Source of the DNA: an uncultured Allobosea sp.
GTDB taxonomy: Bacteria; Pseudomonadota; Alphaproteobacteria; Rhizobiales; Beijerinckiaceae
Assembly: GCF_945957345.1 (NCBI RefSeq)
Contig: NZ_CAMFKW010000021.1
Location: 1 to 64,000 of the forward strand
Direction: 5' to 3'
Length of the DNA stretch: 64,000 nt
The notes under the pieces were generated by a model. That model was not told the DNA's origin and searched no databases. It saw only the letters and a program-made list of their open reading frames with translations. Made by a program: the position numbers and the translations under genes. Shown piece after piece: positions 53,288 through 61,551 of this stretch; the stretch's first letter is position 1, and each line of letters begins with the position of its first letter.

Positions 53288-54877
53288 TCAGAACCGCAGG
53301 CGCCGGGCGCGCTTGACCATCGGGATCTCGTGGATCTTGTCGAGCAACTCGTCCGAGATCGGCTCGTCGACCGAGACATAGCAGATCGCGTCGCCGCCCG
53401 GCTTGTCGCGGCCGAGCGCGAAGGTCGCGACATTGACGCCAGCCGCGCCCAGCAGCGAGCCGAACTGGCCGATGAAGCCCGGCTTGTCGGCGTTGCGGAC
53501 ATAGAGCATGTGCGGCGCGAACTCGGCATCGACCGCGATGTCGCGGATTTCGACGATGCGCGGCTTGCCGTCCTGGAAGACCGTGCCGGAGGCGTGGCGC
53601 GGCATGTCCTCGGCCTCGACGACGATGCGGATGACGCTTTCGAGATTGCCGGCGACCTCGCGGGTCAGTTCCTCGACGACGATGCCCTTCTCCTTCGCCA
53701 CCATGGCCGAGTTGACCATGTTGATCTCGGGCAGGAAGGGCCTGAGCACGCCGGTGATCGCGGCCGCCGAGATCGCCTTGAGATTGAGGCTCGCGACCGC
53801 GCCCTCGTACTCGATGCGGATGCCCTTGATTGGTGCCTCGGTGAGCTGGCCGAGGAAGGAGCCGAGCTTCTCGGCGAGATCGACGAAAGGCTTCACGCGC
53901 GGCGCTTCTTCCGCCGTGATCGAGGGGAAGTTGACCGCATTGGTGATCGCGCCCTTGAGCAGATAGTCGCTCATTTGCTCGGCGACCTGCAGCGCGACAT
54001 TCTCCTGCGCCTCGTTGGTGGAGGCGCCGAGATGCGGCGTGCAGACCACGTTCTCCAGCCCGAAGAGCGGATTCTGCTCGGCCGGCTCGACCGAGAACAC
54101 GTCGAAGGCCGCGCCCGCGACATGGCCGGATTTGATCAGGTCCGCCAGCGCCTGCTCGTCGACGAGGCCGCCGCGGGCGCAGTTGATGATGCGCACGCCT
54201 TTCTTGGTCTTGGCGAGATTCTCGGCCGAGAGGATGTTCTTCGTCTTCTCGGTCATCGGGACGTGCAGCGTGATGAAGTCGGAACGCTTCAGCAGGTCTT
54301 CCAACTCGACCTTCTCGACGCCGAGCTGAACCGCGCGTTCGGGAGACAGATATGGGTCATAGGCGATGACGCGCATCTTCAGGCCGATGGCGCGCTCGGC
54401 GACGATCGAGCCGATATTGCCGGCGCCGATCAGGCCCAGCGTCTTGGCCGTGATCTCGACGCCCATGAAGCGGTTCTTCTCCCACTTCCCGGCCTGGGTC
54501 GAGATATCCGCCGAGGGGATCTGGCGGGCGAGCGCGAACATCATGGCGATGGCGTGCTCGGCGGTGGTGATCGAGTTGCCGAAGGGCGTGTTCATCACGA
54601 TCACGCCGCGCGCGGTCGCGGCGGGGATCTCGACATTGTCGACGCCGATGCCGGCGCGGCCGATGACCTTCAGGTTCTTCGCCTGCTCCAGGAGCTTGGC
54701 GGTGGCCTTGGTGGCCGAGCGGATGGCGAGGCCGTCATAATCGCCGATGATCGCGGCGAGCTTGTCCTTGTCCTTGCCGAGGTTGGGATCGAAGGTCACG
54801 TCGATGCCGCGGTCCTTGAAGATCTGGACTGCGGCGGGGGAGAGGGCGTCGGAAATCAGGACCTTTGGTGCGGGCAT
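53288..54877 (-). CDS. serA: D-3-phosphoglycerate dehydrogenase
   Basis: 529 residues, the long type. NAD domain with GLIGAGNIGS (about 148–157), catalytic Arg (NCARGGLVDE), Glu and His (TPHLGAST). Then the intervening ASB domain and a C-terminal ACT domain (HMLYVRNADKPGFIGQFGSLL) for serine feedback. First step of serine synthesis; serC, the second, lies upstream on the same strand. Confidence 0.97.
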   Translation of the reverse strand: MPAPKVLISDALSPAAVQIFKDRGIDVTFDPNLGKDKDKLAAIIGDYDGLAIRSATKATAKLLEQAKNLKVIGRAGIGVDNVEIPAATARGVIVMNTPFGNSITTAEHAIAMMFALARQIPSADISTQAGKWEKNRFMGVEITAKTLGLIGAGNIGSIVAERAIGLKMRVIAYDPYLSPERAVQLGVEKVELEDLLKRSDFITLHVPMTEKTKNILSAENLAKTKKGVRIINCARGGLVDEQALADLIKSGHVAGAAFDVFSVEPAEQNPLFGLENVVCTPHLGASTNEAQENVALQVAEQMSDYLLKGAITNAVNFPSITAEEAPRVKPFVDLAEKLGSFLGQLTEAPIKGIRIEYEGAVASLNLKAISAAAITGVLRPFLPEINMVNSAMVAKEKGIVVEELTREVAGNLESVIRIVVEAEDMPRHASGTVFQDGKPRIVEIRDIAVDAEFAPHMLYVRNADKPGFIGQFGSLLGAAGVNVATFALGRDKPGGDAICYVSVDEPISDELLDKIHEIPMVKRARRLRF

Positions 54878-54939
54878 GGGAGGCTCCGGCTGGCGCCGCG
54901 CTGCACAGGGAGCGGTCTGGCGCTGAGAAGGGGGAGGGC

Positions 54940-55085
54940 GTCATGGTCGCCCTTGTGGCGACCATCCACGTCTTCGCGCGGCTTGGCGCCGCGCTGTCGG
55001 ATATCGGTTGCGCCGCCTGTCTCGAACGCTCGCGATGCCATTGGCGAAGCGAGGCGTGGATGGTCGGGACAAACCCGACCACGAC
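54940..55085. repeat. three-hairpin REP element, copy 5 (enlarged)
   Basis: GGTCGCC–CTTGT–GGCGACC, then CCACGTCTT…AGGCGTGG with a longer central part (about 146 bp in all), then GGTCGGG–ACAAA–CCCGACC. The loop change breaks one pair of the loop complementarity. It sits between serC and serA. Confidence 0.75.
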
Positions 55086-55103
55086 ATGGCGGAGGCGAAG
55101 CGC

Positions 55104-56282
55104 TTACGCGGCCTTCTTGCCCAAGCCCGCCTTGGCCTCGGCGAAGGCATAGGCGATCCAGGGCAGCAGCGCCTTCACGTCGCGCGACTGGACGGTTGCG
55201 CCGCACCAGATGCGCAGGCCGGGAGGGGCGTCGCGGTAATGGCCGAGGTCGTAGCCGGCGCCGGCCTTCTCGATGATCGAGACCACCTGCTTGGCGAAGG
55301 CAGCCTGCGCGTCCGCCGGCAGGGCCGTCACGGCCGGGTCGGTGAACTTCAGGCACACGCTGGTGTTGGAGCGCGTCTTCGGCTTCACGGCGAGGAAGTC
55401 GATCCAGTCGTTCTCGCGCACGAACTTGGCGATGACGCGGGCATTGCCGTCGGCGCGCTTCACCAGGCCGTCGAGCCCGCCGACCTTCCGGGCCCATTCC
55501 AGCGCATCGATATAGTCCTCGACCGCGAGCATGGAGGGGGTGTTGATGGTCTCGCCGGTGAAGATGCCCTCGATCAGCTTGCCGCCCGAGGTCATGCGGA
55601 AGATCTTCGGCAGCGGCCAGGCCGGCTTGTAGCTTTCGAGCCGGGCGACGGCGCGGGGCGAGAGCACGATCATGCCATGCGCGGCCTCGCCGCCGAGCAC
55701 CTTCTGCCAGGAGAAGGTGACGACATCGAGCTTCGGCCAGTCGAGGCGCTGCGCGAAGGCGGCGGAGGTCGCGTCGCAGATGGTCAGCCCCTCGCGATCG
55801 TCAGCGATCCAGCTGGCGTCGACGACGCGCACGCCCGAGGTGGTGCCGTTCCAGGTGAAGACGACGTCGCGGTTCTTCGTGTCGACCTTCTTGAGGTTCG
55901 GCAATTCGCCATAGGGCGCGTCGAAGGTGCGGACATCGGCGAGCTTGAGCTGCTTGACGACATCGGTGACCCAGCCGGCGCCAAAACTTTCCCAGCTCAG
56001 CATGTCGACGCCGCGGGCGCCGAGCAGCGACCAGAGCGCCATCTCGACGGCGCCGGTATCGGAAGCCGGCACGATGCCGATGCGGTAATCGGCGGGGACC
56101 TGCAGCACCTCGCGCGTCAGGTCGATCGCAGCTTTCAGCTTGTCTTTGCCGATCTTGGCGCGGTGCGAGCGGCCAAGCGGGGCGTCGGAGAGGTTCTTGA
56201 GGGCCCAGCCGGGGCGCTTGGCGCAGGGGCCAGACGAGAAGTTAGGCACGCGCGGGCGCGTGCTAGGTGCGGTATTCGCCAT
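55104..56282 (-). CDS. serC: phosphoserine aminotransferase
   Basis: 392 residues, the long alphaproteobacterial form. PLP enzyme transaminating 3-phosphohydroxypyruvate with glutamate. Schiff-base Lys194 in [11 protein letters not shown]; phosphate-binding [13 protein letters not shown] at the start. ATG 56282 is preferred over 56294 because GGAG sits six bases upstream. It leads the serC–serA operon. Confidence 0.96.
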   Translation of the reverse strand: MANTAPSTRPRVPNFSSGPCAKRPGWALKNLSDAPLGRSHRAKIGKDKLKAAIDLTREVLQVPADYRIGIVPASDTGAVEMALWSLLGARGVDMLSWESFGAGWVTDVVKQLKLADVRTFDAPYGELPNLKKVDTKNRDVVFTWNGTTSGVRVVDASWIADDREGLTICDATSAAFAQRLDWPKLDVVTFSWQKVLGGEAAHGMIVLSPRAVARLESYKPAWPLPKIFRMTSGGKLIEGIFTGETINTPSMLAVEDYIDALEWARKVGGLDGLVKRADGNARVIAKFVRENDWIDFLAVKPKTRSNTSVCLKFTDPAVTALPADAQAAFAKQVVSIIEKAGAGYDLGHYRDAPPGLRIWCGATVQSRDVKALLPWIAYAFAEAKAGLGKKAA

Positions 56283-56335
56283 CGATGTCTCCATCCTTAC
56301 AGATGGGCGCGCCCCGTTGGGGGGGCGTGTCCCGT
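56283..56335 (-). ncRNA. serC leader RNA candidate
   Basis: Between the predicted start of transcription and the serC ATG lie two hairpins: a GC-rich one (56310–56327) and CCATC–TGTAAG–GATGG (56291–56306), whose 3' arm overlaps the ribosome site GGAG (56289–56292). This matches the plan of the serC motif described upstream of serC–serA in Alphaproteobacteria, where the second hairpin can hide the ribosome site. I matched layout, not a covariance model. Confidence 0.55.
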
Positions 56336-56341
56336 CGATGG

Positions 56342-56370
56342 GGGTAGAGCCGCTGGGGGTGGGGAGTCAA
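56342..56370 (-). promoter_or_regulatory. predicted serC promoter
   Basis: On the minus strand TTGACT (56365–56370), 17 bases, then CTACCC (56342–56347). Transcription would begin near 56335, giving the leader above. The AT-rich foreign block starts directly upstream of the -35. Confidence 0.45.
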
Positions 56371-56402
56371 GGGGATGAAATTATACTTTTATAAGAATGG
56401 AT

Positions 56403-58271
56403 CTATCTTCTAATTTTAAGCCATATTCTGATTGATTCGAATATTTTGTCTGTTTCATTGTAGTCACTTTTGTGTTTTGTTAAGAGTTTATTTTGAAAAA
56501 ACGTCGCGAAATGACGCTTGTCAACTTTATTGACAGAGTAGTATTCTTTTACATCATCAATTACGTCGTTTTGATATATTGATTCAAAAGATTTTTCTTT
56601 CAATTCCGGGATGATATCTCCAAGCGTAAACACCTCATTCTCGAGGAGTATGCGCTCGTTAATATATCTCTTCTTCTCTCTCCGGCCCGCTTGATCATCA
56701 TCCAAGAGAACCTTAAACTCTACGCCCCATCCGCGAAGTAGGCTGACCATGACCGCCATATTCCCTGCGCCGGTAGCGGGGAATATATCGGGCGCGTCGT
56801 CAAATTTTTTCTTATTCATAAAGTAATAAAATGCCGGAAAATCGTACTTTCCTTCGATTATTACAGCCGACTCTGCTCTAAGCAGAGGGCTAAAAGAAAC
56901 ATCGAGAGCATCAAGCGCGGGTTGGAAGTACGTTGTTTTTGTGGGATTTGAGCCAACGAAATTGCGGTATCGAACCGCCTTGATATCTGTTTTTACGATC
57001 TCAAACGAATCGATTTCATCATCTCGATCATAGTCTGCGGCTTCGTTTCGTACTATGTATGCACTCTCTAGCCATAGTGGATTTATCATGTAGTGAGAAT
57101 GAGTAGAATAAATAATAGACGTTCCAGATTTAACGATTTTATCAAAAGTTTCAAGAAGTTTTATTTGGGCTTTAGAATGTAAATTCGATGCGGGCTCGTC
57201 GAATAGAAAAATCGTTTTTTCACCGGATGGCCTGTTTTTCCTAAATTGCGTGAAAAGTAAGAAAGCAAAAAACCATCTAAATCCAAGGGATCGCTCAGAT
57301 ATACTATAACGTGACTGGCCGTCCACTATGTACATCTCTATGTACGGGACATTCCCTTGGTCTGAATCAAGAAACCAATCAATTCCAATTCTTTTTCCTG
57401 ATACGTTTCTTCCAAGTATCTCGTTCCACGATCCAAAAACGATTTTCCCTATCTCATTCGCGAGCTGTTGTATGACGGCATCTATCTGTTTCTTCTCATC
57501 GGAGGCAAGGAGCAATGCATACAATGATTGATTTTGCTTGTTGCTGGTTTTTATCCTCTCTATTCTATCTATAACATGTTTCTGTATGTTGAGCTTGGAG
57601 TTGCTGTTATCAAGTATGTCCTGTATTATTTGATTATAATATTGAGTTATGTTATCTTTCTTGCCATAAAGATAAATCCTTTCTGGTATATCAAACAAGA
57701 ATGTTGGAAAATATACGATCCTCGGCATCCTGTCGGCCAGGACGTCGCAGCCGTCGCTCCAGATTTGATAATCTTTTTCGTCTTCTCTGTATCGGTACTC
57801 TATATATTTCTTTTTTGTTTTATGTCTTAGGTGAAATTCGATTTCCCAAACAGACTCCGCTCCGATGAAGCGGCTATCTTCGAAATTATAAACGGTCTCA
57901 AGGGAGAACTGATCGGGGACTTTCGAGCGATCTAAGACCATTTGATATTTTTCGAGATACATAGCTGCGAGTGCTGATCTGTCCGATTCGTCGACAGACG
58001 CTATGGCGTTGATAGAAATCTTTCCGCTGAAAGCGGCTTTGCTGTGCTTTGGGATAAATTCATTAGTTGAGTCTTTATCTTCATTCTTAATAAGCGATGA
58101 TGCGTATTTATCTCTGGTCAAAAATCTAGAAAGTGCTTCAAGAATTGTCGTTTTGCCGCTTTCATTTAGGCCGATTAGTGTAATGACGTCTCCGTCAGTC
58201 TTTGAATTTATTTCAATCTTGGTGGATTGAATTCCCTTAAAATTTGAAATATAAAAGCTATTTATTTTCAT
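56403..58271 (-). CDS. OLD-family ATPase with TOPRIM nuclease domain
   Basis: 622 residues. N-terminal ABC/SMC-like ATPase: Walker A GLNESGKTT (34–42), Walker B IFLFDEPASNLH near 350, and STHSHYMI as the H-loop. C-terminal TOPRIM domain: EGKYD near 470 and LLDDDQAG near 520 for metal binding. OLD proteins are DNA nucleases that act in phage defence. No UvrD helicase or reverse transcriptase lies beside it, so it fits stand-alone class 1 OLD. Codon use is strongly AT-rich (Lys, Asn, Ile), unlike everything around it, so it was acquired by transfer. Confidence 0.88.
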   Translation of the reverse strand: MKINSFYISNFKGIQSTKIEINSKTDGDVITLIGLNESGKTTILEALSRFLTRDKYASSLIKNEDKDSTNEFIPKHSKAAFSGKISINAIASVDESDRSALAAMYLEKYQMVLDRSKVPDQFSLETVYNFEDSRFIGAESVWEIEFHLRHKTKKKYIEYRYREDEKDYQIWSDGCDVLADRMPRIVYFPTFLFDIPERIYLYGKKDNITQYYNQIIQDILDNSNSKLNIQKHVIDRIERIKTSNKQNQSLYALLLASDEKKQIDAVIQQLANEIGKIVFGSWNEILGRNVSGKRIGIDWFLDSDQGNVPYIEMYIVDGQSRYSISERSLGFRWFFAFLLFTQFRKNRPSGEKTIFLFDEPASNLHSKAQIKLLETFDKIVKSGTSIIYSTHSHYMINPLWLESAYIVRNEAADYDRDDEIDSFEIVKTDIKAVRYRNFVGSNPTKTTYFQPALDALDVSFSPLLRAESAVIIEGKYDFPAFYYFMNKKKFDDAPDIFPATGAGNMAVMVSLLRGWGVEFKVLLDDDQAGRREKKRYINERILLENEVFTLGDIIPELKEKSFESIYQNDVIDDVKEYYSVNKVDKRHFATFFQNKLLTKHKSDYNETDKIFESIRIWLKIRR

Positions 58272-58437
58272 AGTATTACAGTTATCTCCCGGAGTACTAT
58301 AATTTTTACGTTAGATGCTTATTTTATCAACGTCGCGTACATTTTGCCCTGAATGTCATGACCCTTACTGCGTGGGCCGCTGTACGAATCCGCGGAAAAT
58401 TTCTAACAGTTATTGTGCAATGACGTTTCCGGAGTTG

Positions 58438-58545
58438 TCAAATCTCTGCGTTATTTATCAAGGGCATGGCCTTTCTAGGCTGCCGGGAGCTGGTTGCCTG
58501 GTTTGGATCGATATGCTGGACCGTAGGCTGGTTGGAGTTGCTCAT
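58438..58545 (-). CDS. 35-codon open frame upstream of the OLD gene
   Basis: It reads MSNSNQPTVQHIDPNQ…RKAMPLINNAEI. Its ATG overlaps the stop of the next frame upstream (ATGA), and GGGGAG is close before it. Same strand as the OLD gene, 166 bp away. Too short to place in a family. Confidence 0.35.
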   Translation of the reverse strand: MSNSNQPTVQHIDPNQATSSRQPRKAMPLINNAEI

Positions 58546-58694
58546 GGCTCCCCTTCTTTCCACCCGCCAAGAGCCTCGAATGCCGCGTCTGTGATTTCGC
58601 GAGGGGCAATGCCGAGACCAGCGCCCGTAAACTTATCCCCGCCCTCCCACCCCGCCCCTATCCTCACCTCACCTCGTCCCCGAGGGGCAGCCAT
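58542..58694 (-). CDS. 50-codon open frame, possible gene or 3' remnant
   Basis: Reads MAAPRGRGEV…GWEGGDKFTGAGLGIAPRE…DAAFEALGGWKEGEP. Its second half has the mixed composition of real protein. The frame stays open upstream to a TAG near 58815, but that part is Pro/Arg-rich and looks non-coding. No clear ribosome site. It may be the tail of an older gene cut by rearrangement. Confidence 0.35.
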   Translation of the reverse strand: MAAPRGRGEVRIGAGWEGGDKFTGAGLGIAPREITDAAFEALGGWKEGEP

Positions 58695-59260
58695 CCGGAG
58701 GTATGCCGTTGGCGGGGCGGGGGCGGCGCCTGCGGGTGGGGTTACGACCCACTCCCGGGAGGCTTCGGGGCACCGCCCTGGGGGTACTACGGCCCCTGTG
58801 CGAGGAGCTCGCTAGAACGGTCGGTGGCATCACGCCTTCGTCCCATGCCTGACGAGATGCGACAAGGCGATGAGCCGAACTGGCGTTGAAGGGTTCGCGG
58901 CGAAGGATAGCCACAGGCCTGATAAGCGCGGCCCGGAGACTGAAGAACGCCGACAAGCGGAGCGCCACGGGGCGTGCGGATGGTGGCTCAATCCATCCGC
59001 GCCGCATCCTGGCTCAATGGAAGCGGCCCGATACCCTAAGCGCCTCGCGGCGCTCCGCTGCCCCTCATCGATCAACGCACGCGGTAACGCGGGCGGGGAT
59101 TTGGCGTGGGTTCCTTCTCCCCTCGGGGGAGAAGGTGTCTGCGAAGCAGACGGACGAGGGAAGGACACGCGCCGGTGCAAGGCGACCCTCATCCGTCAGC
59201 GCTGCGCGCTGCCACCTTCTCCCCCGAGGGGAGAAGGAGAAGACCGCGCGAGGCCGCCGC
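58695..59260. other. repeat-rich gap without a clear gene
   Basis: About 566 bp of GC-rich DNA. Open frames here are Arg/Pro/Ser-rich on both strands and look like chance. It contains the paired hairpin repeat at 59113–59237. I see no RNA gene. Confidence 0.4.
59113..59237. repeat. paired inverted hairpin repeat
   Basis: CCTTCTCCCC–TCG–GGGGAGAAGG at 59113–59135 and its mirror with a CGA loop at 59215–59237. Inner parts GACGGACGAGGG and CCCTCATCCGTC are also inverted. This is the head-to-head arrangement of a BIME-like repeat, a different family from the three-hairpin element. Confidence 0.7.
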
Positions 59261-59482
59261 TCAATCCCCCGTCATCGTCATTTCGGCGTCGGCAGCCTTC
59301 ATCTTCGGGTTGGCAGTGCAGAAGGCCCTGATCTTCTCCGCGACGCTGGCGGTGTATTCGCTCTTGCGGTGGCCGCCGGATTTCAGCCAGTCGGCGCAGC
59401 TCTGCTCCCGGTCGGTGATCCGGGCGGCGGCCGGGGTGGCGAGGAGGAGGCCGGCGAAAGCCAGCAAGGCGAGGCGGGGCAT
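59261..59482 (-). CDS. small exported protein
   Basis: 73 residues. Signal peptide to about residue 20 (LLLATPAAA), then a mature part of about 50 residues with two cysteines (SCADWLKSG and RAFCTANP) that could form a disulfide. No family recognised with confidence. ATG 59482 has AGGA about eight bases upstream. Confidence 0.65.
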   Translation of the reverse strand: MPRLALLAFAGLLLATPAAARITDREQSCADWLKSGGHRKSEYTASVAEKIRAFCTANPKMKAADAEMTMTGD

Positions 59483-59714
59483 GGTCTGGTCCTGAACGGG
59501 CAGCCGCATCACCGGCCTGGCCCTCGGGCGCCGCTCCTGCCTTGCGTCGGGGCGGGATGCAAATGCGATTGTCGCGGAGCCGATGCGCGGGCAGGGCAGT
59601 GCGACCGAAGAGGGCAGGCAGGGCCGGGATTTCGTGATAGGCAGCGGCTCGATCCCGCTAGAGCCTTTCCGGCGAACCCAGTTCGCCTCCAAGGCTCCAG
59701 CCTTTTGTTTTGAC

Positions 59715-59758
59715 GCAATTCCGGCCGCAAAACCGCTTCGCACTTTTGCTGGAATTGC
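59715..59758. repeat. intergenic palindrome GCAATTCC…GGAATTGC
   Basis: Outer arms at 59715–59722 and 59751–59758 with inner GCAAAA / TTTTGC. It ends 17 bp before the next gene's start. The rest of the 293-bp gap (59483–59775) shows nothing else I can support. Confidence 0.5.
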
Positions 59759-59775
59759 TTGGAGGTAACGAGACC

Positions 59776-60036
59776 ATGGCCCGCAAGACCCCCGAACAGC
59801 TCGCCCAGGAATTCGAGGGCCGCAAGGCCAAGGGGCTGGCCAAGGGCGGGGCGGCGTTCTGGCCGAACATCATCGCCAATGCCGTGCTGAAGCTCACCCA
59901 GCAGCGCGTCGAGATCACGCCGGATACGCTGATCGAAATGATCGAGCGCGAGGCGCCGACGCTGGAGGTCACGGTCCGCTCCGGCGCGACGGAGGCCGTC
60001 GCGCGCCTGAAGCAGGCCATCGCCAAGGGCTCGTGA
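59776..60036 (+). CDS. small hypothetical protein
   Basis: 86 residues. MARKTPEQLAQEFEGRKAKGLAKGG-type basic start, then a helical LIEMIEREAPTLEV and a final VRSGATEAVARLKQAI. GGAGG precedes ATG 59776. No function recognised. Convergent with the fucU-like gene, 3 bp apart. Confidence 0.65.
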   Translation: MARKTPEQLAQEFEGRKAKGLAKGGAAFWPNIIANAVLKLTQQRVEITPDTLIEMIEREAPTLEVTVRSGATEAVARLKQAIAKGS

Positions 60037-60039
60037 GGT

Positions 60040-60495
60040 TCAGCCGGGCTCGCCGGCGATGACGCCCTTGCGCAGCAGGAAGCAGCCATAGGGTCGGGGA
60101 TCGCCGACCTGCACGACGGCAAAGGCCCGCCGCGCCTGATCGTAAAAAGCGAAGCGCTCGATTCCCGCGAGCGGCGAAGGGCGGCCGAGCGCCTTGTCGA
60201 TCTCGGCCTGCACGGCGCGCTGGACATCGGGGATCGCGGCGGCATCGCCGACCACTTCCATGCGCCTGACAGGCTCGGGCTCGAAATCGTCGATCGGCAG
60301 CACCGAGAGAATGGCCCGGGCGGCGCGCTGCATCGTCAGGCCGGGCAGGCGGATCAGGCGGCCGCTGGTGGTGGCGCTGGCGATGGTCTCGGCCGGGTGG
60401 TTGGCATCGACCAGCGCGAGGTCATCGCCATGGCCCATGGCGGCGAGCACCCAGAGCAGGTCGGCGGAGAGCACGGGGTCGAGATTTCTCAGCAT
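60040..60495 (-). CDS. fucU: RbsD/FucU-family sugar mutarotase
   Basis: 151 residues. These proteins interconvert sugar anomers. MLRNLDPVLSADLLWVLAAMGHGDDLALVDANHP is the family start with the catalytic His, and AFAVVQVGDPRPYG comes near the end. FucU type rather than RbsD from the VLSADLL form. Its start overlaps the upstream amidohydrolase by seven bases (ATGCTGA), so the two are coupled. Confidence 0.88.
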   Translation of the reverse strand: MLRNLDPVLSADLLWVLAAMGHGDDLALVDANHPAETIASATTSGRLIRLPGLTMQRAARAILSVLPIDDFEPEPVRRMEVVGDAAAIPDVQRAVQAEIDKALGRPSPLAGIERFAFYDQARRAFAVVQVGDPRPYGCFLLRKGVIAGEPG

Positions 60496-61349
60496 GACGG
60501 GCGGCGGCCCCTTTTGGTCAGGTAGATGCGGGCGGCGTTGCCGCCGAAGATCGCGGTGCGCTCGGCCAGGGTGAGCGTCGCGGTGAGGCGCTCGGCGGCT
60601 GCGAGCCACTGGTCGTAAGCAGCGGCGAGCGTCACGACAGGCCAGTCGCTGCCCCAAAGCAGGCGCTCCGGCCCGAAGCAGGCCAGCAGCTGGGCTGCGG
60701 CCGGCGCCAGCGTCGCATCGCGCCAGCCCGGCCCGGCTTCGGTGACGAGGCCGGAGAGCTTGCAGGTGGTGTTCGGCCGCGCGGCCAGTGCCGCGATGCC
60801 GCTACGCCAGGCGGAGAGGTCGGTGCCGGTGAGGTCCGGCTTGGCGCCGTGGTCGATGACGACGGGAAGCTCCGTCTCGCGCCCCAGCAGCTTGAGGAGG
60901 GCGGGGATCTGCGGCGGCTTCACCAGCGCGTCGAAGACGAGGCCGTGCTCTCTGAGCGCCGCGAAGGCGGGTGCGAGGGTGGGCTTCGCGAGCCAGTCGG
61001 GATCGGGAATGTCCTGCGCCATGGGGCGCAAGCCCACGAGCAGCGGGTCGGAGGCAAGCGCCGCGATGCGGGCGGGCGCGTCGGGCGCCTCGAAATCCGC
61101 CCAGCCTACGACCCCGGCGACGAAAGGGGTGGCGGCGGCGAGGGCGAGAAGATGATGCGTCTCGGCCTCGGTCGCGGCCGCCTGGACGAGAATGGTCGAG
61201 GCAATGTCGTGCTGCGCGAGATGCGGGGCGAGGTCGGCCGGTTCGAAATCGCGGTGGATGGGCCCCAGCGCCGGCGTCAGCCAGCCGTAATCGTCGCGGG
61301 AGAGCCGCCAGAAATGCTGATGGGAATCGATGCGGGGCGGGCTCGTCAC
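60489..61349 (-). CDS. amidohydrolase_2 family, L-fuconolactonase-like
   Basis: 286-residue TIM barrel. Metal or active-site motifs DSHQHFW at the N-terminus, VIDHGAKP near 165 and GSDWPV near 232. The subgroup hydrolyses sugar lactones such as fuconolactone and rhamnonolactone. GTG 61349 start. With fucU downstream and a sugar ABC transporter divergent, a deoxy-sugar oxidative pathway is likely. Confidence 0.87.
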   Translation of the reverse strand: MTSPPRIDSHQHFWRLSRDDYGWLTPALGPIHRDFEPADLAPHLAQHDIASTILVQAAATEAETHHLLALAAATPFVAGVVGWADFEAPDAPARIAALASDPLLVGLRPMAQDIPDPDWLAKPTLAPAFAALREHGLVFDALVKPPQIPALLKLLGRETELPVVIDHGAKPDLTGTDLSAWRSGIAALAARPNTTCKLSGLVTEAGPGWRDATLAPAAAQLLACFGPERLLWGSDWPVVTLAAAYDQWLAAAERLTATLTLAERTAIFGGNAARIYLTKRGRRPSC

Positions 61350-61408
61350 AGGCGATTCTCGCGGGGATTCGGCGACGGGGAGAGGTGATCCGGCGACACT
61401 ATGTGCAC

Positions 61409-61422
61409 GCCAACATGTTAGC
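61409..61422. promoter_or_regulatory. candidate operator in the divergent sugar region
   Basis: GCCAACATGTTAGC, a palindrome with one mismatched pair, in the 202-bp gap between the divergent transcripts, about 60 bp from one start and 130 bp from the other. The AACATGTT core is of GntR or LacI style. No regulator gene lies in the window. Confidence 0.35.
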
Positions 61423-61551
61423 TTGCAACCGGATCGAAATGATATTAGCGTCCAGCACGATCGCGGAAGCGGGAGGCGGTTGCCTGCCTCCTGTCCTGCG
61501 CGCCATCAAAGGCCTGAAACGGGCCCTGTTCAAGTCCTGGGGAGGACGCCG

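Noticed and set aside
56403..58271. Gabija (GajA) or other multi-gene defence system
   Set aside because: No GajB-type helicase, reverse transcriptase or other effector gene beside it; only the OLD-type gene is present.
58315..58815. Plus-strand frame with CPECHDPYCVGRC
   Set aside because: The Cys motif is tempting, but the frame runs into Pro/Arg/Gly-rich repeat DNA and lies opposite two better minus-strand frames.
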